Shown in pieces: positions 59,289 to 64,000 of a DNA stretch of 64,000 nucleotides; the stretch's first letter is position 1; every line of letters starts with the position of its first letter. The stretch lies in the NCBI GenBank assembly GCA_013397695.1, contig VYZI01000018.1:3375599-3439598 (forward strand), read 5' to 3'. The notes beneath the pieces are model-generated. The model was given only the letters and a program-made list of their open reading frames with translations. It was not told the DNA's origin and did not search any database. The position numbers and the translations under genes were made by a program. This stretch comes from Centropus unirufus. Its lineage: Eukaryota > Chordata > Aves > Cuculiformes > Centropidae.

Positions 59289-60310
59289 TCATAGACTTGT
59301 AGGATGGTTTGGGGTGGAAGGGACCTTAAAGATCATCAAGTCCACCCGCCCTGCCATAGGCAGGGACATCTTCCTCTAGATCAGGCTGCTCAAGGCCACA
59401 TCCAACTTGACCTGGAACACTTCCAGGGAGGGGACATCCACAACTTCCCTGGGGAACCTGTGCCAGTGTCTCACCACCCTCATGCTGAAGAATTTCTTCC
59501 TAATGTCGAGTCTAAATCTTCCCCTCTCCTGTTTAAAGCCATTCCCCCTCATCCTATCGCTACATGCCCTTGTAAAATGTCCCTCCCCAGCTTTCTTGTA
59601 GAACTCCTTCAGGTACTCTAAGGCCTCTATCATGTCTCTCCAGATCCTTCTCTTCTCCAGGCTGAATAACCCTTTCAGCCTCTCCTTATAGCAGTGGTGC
59701 TCCTACCTGCTGATCATCTTCATGGCCCTTCTCTGGACCTGTTCCAATAGTTCCATATCCTTCTTTTGTCAGGGAATCCAGACCAGGACACATTACTCCA
59801 GATGGTGTCTCACAAGAGCGAAGTAGAGGGGAAGCATCGCTTCCCTTACCCTGCTGGCCATGCTTCATTTGATGCATCCCAGGATACGGTTGTCCTTCTG
59901 GCCTTTGAGTGCACATTGTCAGTTCAAGTCAAGCTTCTCATCAATCAGCACCACCAAGTCCTTCTCCACAGGGCTGCTCTCAATCATGTTGTCCCCCAGT
60001 CTATTTTGAAACCACGGATTGCCCCAACCCAGGTGTGGGATGTTGCACTTGGCCTTGTTGAACCTCACAAAGTTCACACAGGCCCATTTCTCCAGCTTGT
60101 CCAGGTCCTTCTGGATGACATCCCCTCCTTCTGGTGTGACAACTGCACCACCCAGCTTGGTGTCATCTCCAAATTTGCTGAGGGTGCACTTGATTTTGCT
60201 GTCCATATCATCAATTAAAATATTAAACAGCACTGGTCCCATTACAGACCCCCCGAGGGACACCACTTGCCACAGATCTCCGTCTGGACAATAAGCCATT
60301 GACTACTGTC
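59289..60310 (-). mobile_element. CR1 LINE, antisense, RT domain to 3' end
   Basis: This is the longest CR1 copy in the window, about 1 kb. Read on the minus strand it starts in the RT domain with '[18 protein letters not shown]', then [13 protein letters not shown], where the catalytic F-A-D-D motif reads F-G-D-D with both aspartates kept. It continues to D-K-L-E-K-W-A, as in CR1. After a frame change near 59919 come sequences for the C-terminal block, including R-G-N-G-F-K and '[17 protein letters not shown]' then 'RHWHRFPREVV'. The 3' end is the reverse complement of 'tcatagacttgtaggatgg'. A 150-codon + strand frame here is an antisense shadow. The element is 5'-truncated and frameshifted, so it is dead. 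Confidence 0.95.
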
Positions 60311-63152
60311 CCCTTACTGTTTAATTAAACTGCTTGAATGTCTCCCAGAAACCCCTGTGTATGTATCTAATAATCTTGATTACAAATATTGGGATAGTAT
60401 GAGGTAATACTATTACATTATCTCAGCATAAACTAAAATAAAATTGTAATGTTTATCCATTTTGCTTGATATATAGGCAAAAAAGAAAATTTGCTGTTGG
60501 GTGTGGTACAATATTTATGATTAAATGCTTTATTCATACTTGGATGTCAATCTATTAGTGTGCTGTTAATTCAAATGTTACTATGATGTATTTTATCACC
60601 ATTAGCACATTTATCACAGGTAGATGTGAAACTTAGACAAAGGTGTACATTCTCATTAATGATGAGCAGCCTATTCATCTTACTAGAGTGTAATTAATGT
60701 TAGTTACTATACTTAATTTTTCACTGTTTGTCATGGTGCATATTTAGCATTTCTGCTGTCCTTTATCAATCTGCTCTCCTATCATATGAGCACATCAAAA
60801 AGATATATGTAAGCATCTGATCTGTTTTGATACCTGATTTTTATACTTTTCCAAGAACTGGAATATTTTTATTCGTATTCTGTAGGCAGCACAGTTAGTT
60901 AAAAAAGGGACTCTATAGTGTTGCTCACTGCTTAGGGTTCTGGATTAGCTGGTTTTGCATTAATAATATAACGACCAGGTAATAAAGAAAGCAGGGAACA
61001 CAATGAATGATCTGTTGCTGTAGTATTGTGCCATCCTTGTGTGAGGTTTTAGTGGTCCCAATTGTTCTCCAGCATTTTCAATCCCATTTTTTGTACTATG
61101 AAGAATGCTGGTGCCAGTAAGCATATCAAGTGAGCTACAGAGCTGCAAAACCAATACAAGCGTGGTGTATCTGAGTGCACTATTGGGTAAATACATGTTA
61201 CAACAGCTTCTTGTTGTACTTTGCTGATCATTGTTTTGTCAATAATGCTGTTAGTGGTCATAGAGCCAAACTACAGTCACTTGTTCAATGGTGCAAGAGT
61301 GGAAGAAGTTATGGCTAATGTGTCGCACAGCATGTGGGAATCAAGCTGTGCAGAGGTGGGTATAAGGGAGAGAGCACAGAACACATGCTTGGATTTTCTC
61401 CCCAACAGGACAATAAATCTAACTGTGCTGGAATCCTAGGGTATGTCCATGCTTTTGTATTGGTCCCAGGAGCAACACATTTGCCTTAGCTGAAACGTGG
61501 CCATCAAAGCAGTTTTATTTCTTGATCATCCAAAATTCCCATTAAGCTGAACTGACAGAGAGCTGATCCTTCCATTAATACCAGGTATATAAGATTCCTT
61601 GGGAAAAATATTTGAGCTGGGTGAACCAAATGCTTCAGGTCTAGGGCTCTGTGAATGCAGAATGGATTTAGGATGCATTTTCTCAAAATGGTAAGACAAA
61701 GAGAGACAAAGCACTCTGATTCCTATTCCTTATCCTCTTAATTGGTGGAACTTCACATTTCTAAGGCAATTTGATAACCAAGGTTAAAGGAATTACCTGT
61801 TATTTTCTGTGCGATGACATCTTTTGTTACTACTGTTAGAATTCTACCAGTCTACTGTTTATGCCAGGCATGAGCTGATCACATCACCATAACAAAATGG
61901 GTCTTAAACTTTTGTTCAAGCCAACGAGGTCTTGCTGTTGCTGCAGAACAACCTGAAGCTATTAGAAAAAATTTAAAATAGTTTCTTTTTTTGTCTTGGA
62001 TTAATCTTAATTTCCTCTTGACTCACCACAAGTGAAGAGAAACCAAACACAGGGATTTAACATATTTCAGTATGAAAACTCAGTTTGGACACAATTACAA
62101 GTAGGTGTAAATGCAGATTAGTAGCAAACTAAGAATAAAAATACCAAGCTAGGTTTAGGCATTTTAAAAAGATGATAGCTGAAGGTGCTCCACTGCGATT
62201 GAAGTACAATAATAACCTGTGATGTGAACAGAATTGAGTAATTTTTTTCCATGGTACAAAGCAATACTCCATAACAATGACTTATATTTCTATGACTGCT
62301 CTGAAATCTTTTTTTTTTCTTGTTAAAAAAGAAACTCCTTCCTTTGAATTTTCTGTGGCAAAAAGACCACCAAATTTTCCATAATACAGCAAAATCCTGG
62401 AAATAACAGACTGGCATTCTCAGGCCTGAGTCATTTGAATACAGGGAATTGCTAAAAAAAAAATATTATAGAACGGTGACCTGGAACTTATGTCTATTTT
62501 AACTGATAGATAATACATACAGAGAAACTACCAAGTTGCCTTTAACCTTTATGGCGTTACAAAGCTAGTTATAACTACAAGCTGTAAAACACCCCATAAA
62601 GGTGAGCATTTCAATCCATTTTGATTTGACCATTTTGCTTTCAAAAGGAATTTATAAAAACACCCAGGAACAATGAACATCTGAACTCAAAATGATCCAG
62701 GTTTATTTTTACTCCAAAAGAAGAAGTCTCAATAGAGATATTGATTTTCTAGCATTCATCCAATATTGCACAGAAAATAGACCTGACCTTGCAATCCCTA
62801 GCAGAGACAAGGAAGCAGTCATTACAGTCATGGATTCCCATTGATTTTAGTGGGATTACTTGCATAAGTAAGGGTTTTCAGGATATGACCTGGTATCCCA
62901 TTAGCAGTAAGACCAAGTGTACAAGAATATCAGTTCTACTCAGTTCAGAAAGGTGTGGTTTACCCTCCTTATGTATATTCATCCTACAGTTTTATTTCTG
63001 TGTATTTATACTACAGATATCTTCGTTTTCTGGCCAGCAGAGCCTCATCATTATGTGAAGAGTAGCAGCCCTTCTTCCATCTTGAGTATTTTTTTACTGT
63101 ATCTTCAAATGTCATTCTAAGCTCACAGCTGCTGTCTTCTCTGAGCCTCTTA
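60311..63152. other. Non-coding stretch, no gene recognised
   Basis: AT-rich DNA between two CR1 copies. No coding similarity, RNA genes or repeats were recognised apart from short A/T runs (for example near 62318 and 62453). Confidence 0.5.
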
Positions 63153-63634
63153 CTACAAGAAAGATATCGAGGTCCTGGAACACATCCAGAGAAGGGCAAT
63201 AAAGCTGGGGAAGGGGCTGGAGAATAAGTCTTATAAGGAGTGGCTGAGGAAACTGGGCTTGTTTAGCCTGGAGAAGAGGAGGCTGAGGGGAGACCTTATC
63301 AGTGCCTACACAAGCCTGAATGGAGGTTGTAGCGAAGTGGGTGGTGGTCTCTTCTCCCAAGTGAAAGCTGATAGGACAAGGGGGAATGGCCTCAAGTGGC
63401 TCCAGGGGAGGTTCAGATTAGACATTAGGAAAAATTTCTTTACTGAAAGGGTTATCAGGAACGGGAACAGGCTGCCCAGAGATGTGCTTGCGTATAAATC
63501 CCTTGTGGTATTTAAAAGACTGGTAGATGAAATGCTCAGGGATGTGATTTAGCAGTGGACAAGGTACAGTTAGACTCGATGTTCTCAGAGGTCTTTTCCA
63601 ACCAAGTGATTCTATGATCCTCTGATTCTCTGAC
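63153..63634 (+). mobile_element. CR1 LINE 3' end, sense, with open C-terminal frame
   Basis: This is a sense CR1 fragment starting at 'tactacaagaaagatatcg' and ending with the family's short terminal repeats ('attctatga', 'ctctga') near 63634. It keeps an unbroken 97-codon frame from 63259 to 63552, including '[20 protein letters not shown]', R-T-R-G-N-G and '[16 protein letters not shown]' then R-N-G-N-R-L-P, which is the C-terminus of CR1 ORF2. The few differences from the avian consensus suggest a younger insertion than the other CR1 copies. The first half of the ORF, the RT and the endonuclease are missing, so it cannot move on its own. Confidence 0.95.
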
Positions 63635-63844
63635 AGCTCTTTCTTCCTTTGGTTCTATTTTCTATGATGGAAAAAATATTCTGGGCTAGACAGTAGATAC
63701 CACCATATATTTTAATTGATCTGTACATTTTGGAAATCTCTTCAGCCAAATGAGAGAGACATTACTGTACTTCGCAGAGTAAACACGAAGTAGCAGATCA
63801 GAAAACTAAAGCCTACAAGCTCTTTACCAAACACTGGAAATTTC
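63635..63844. other. Short non-coding spacer between CR1 copies
   Basis: AT-rich DNA, nothing recognised. Confidence 0.5.
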
Positions 63845-64000
63845 TCCTTAACCCTTGAGAAGGTTCTTCTCCCCCATGGCTCCTATAGGAATGCTACTCC
63901 AGAATCTAACTTCTCGGATGGATAGGAACCTCCTAATTGTCACTCTGACTATATAGATAGCCATTTTAGACAATTTGTTCTTATGAAAACCTTGTCCTTT
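63845..64000 (-). mobile_element. Ancient CR1 fragment, antisense, cut by window end
   Basis: The + strand shows 'tccagaatctaacttctcgg' followed by 'atggataggaacctcctaat' and, after 'ttagac', 'aatttgttcttatgaaaacc' up to 'ttgtccttt'. This order matches the reverse complement of an old CR1 C-terminal region ('...ttctctgatggttaggaacc', 'catttgttcttgtgcc'). It continues beyond base 64000. Its divergence is similar to the copy at 42070-42610. Confidence 0.7.

Noticed and set aside
59766..60218. 150-codon + strand open frame, the longest in the window
   Set aside because: It is antisense to the CR1 reverse-transcriptase region; the minus strand carries the real RT motifs.

Overview
This is vertebrate nuclear DNA, most likely from a bird. 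The clearest sign is a set of CR1 LINE fragments whose 3' ends carry the avian-type pattern: reverse-complement starts such as 'tcatagaatcacagaatgg' and a sense end in repeated 'ttctatga/ctctga'. The window is AT-rich, CpG-poor and packed with stop codons. Outside CR1, the longest open frames (about 120 codons) are what chance gives in such DNA. There are no bacterial-style genes, CRISPR arrays, rRNA genes or convincing tRNA genes. I read the window as intergenic or long-intron sequence with a few isolated exon-like segments.

The only recognisable protein-coding family is one internal exon of an axonemal dynein heavy chain (+ strand, 14111-14304). It has canonical splice sites and an open frame, but several normally conserved residues are altered and the next dynein exon (the AAA4 P-loop) was not found, so it may be a relic. 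Downstream on the same strand, two unrecognised segments (17697-17826 and 19258-19357) have good splice signals, matching phase and a joint reading frame. Two more exon-like segments (52988-53083, 53200-53345) have frames that stop at or next to their splice sites. None could be assigned to a named gene by eye.

Layout. 1-8.1 kb: non-coding, with an old MIR-type SINE and a perfect 22-bp palindrome. 8.15-9.07 kb: very old sense CR1 with remnants of the reverse-transcriptase domain. 9-14 kb: non-coding. 14.1-19.4 kb: the exon-bearing interval, with two antisense CR1 tails in the putative introns. 19.4-31 kb: no recognised genes. 31.2-31.95 kb: a CpG-dense tRNA-like segment and an RTE-like reverse-transcriptase fragment. 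32-42 kb: two MIR-like SINEs, a polypurine block, microsatellites and a 22-bp tandem repeat. 42.1-42.6 kb: old antisense CR1/L3. 45.3 kb: short CR1 tail. 45.4-52.8 kb: essentially featureless. 52.8-53.35 kb: exon-like cluster. 57.3 kb: another MIR. 59.29-60.31 kb: the longest CR1, antisense, reaching into the RT domain. 63.15-63.63 kb: younger sense CR1 with an unbroken 97-codon C-terminal frame. 63.85 kb to the edge: an old CR1 cut by the window end.

I did not find a convincing undescribed biological system. The items most worth checking are the dynein exon, the phase-matched exon pair, the RTE/CpG-rich locus and the 53-kb exon cluster.
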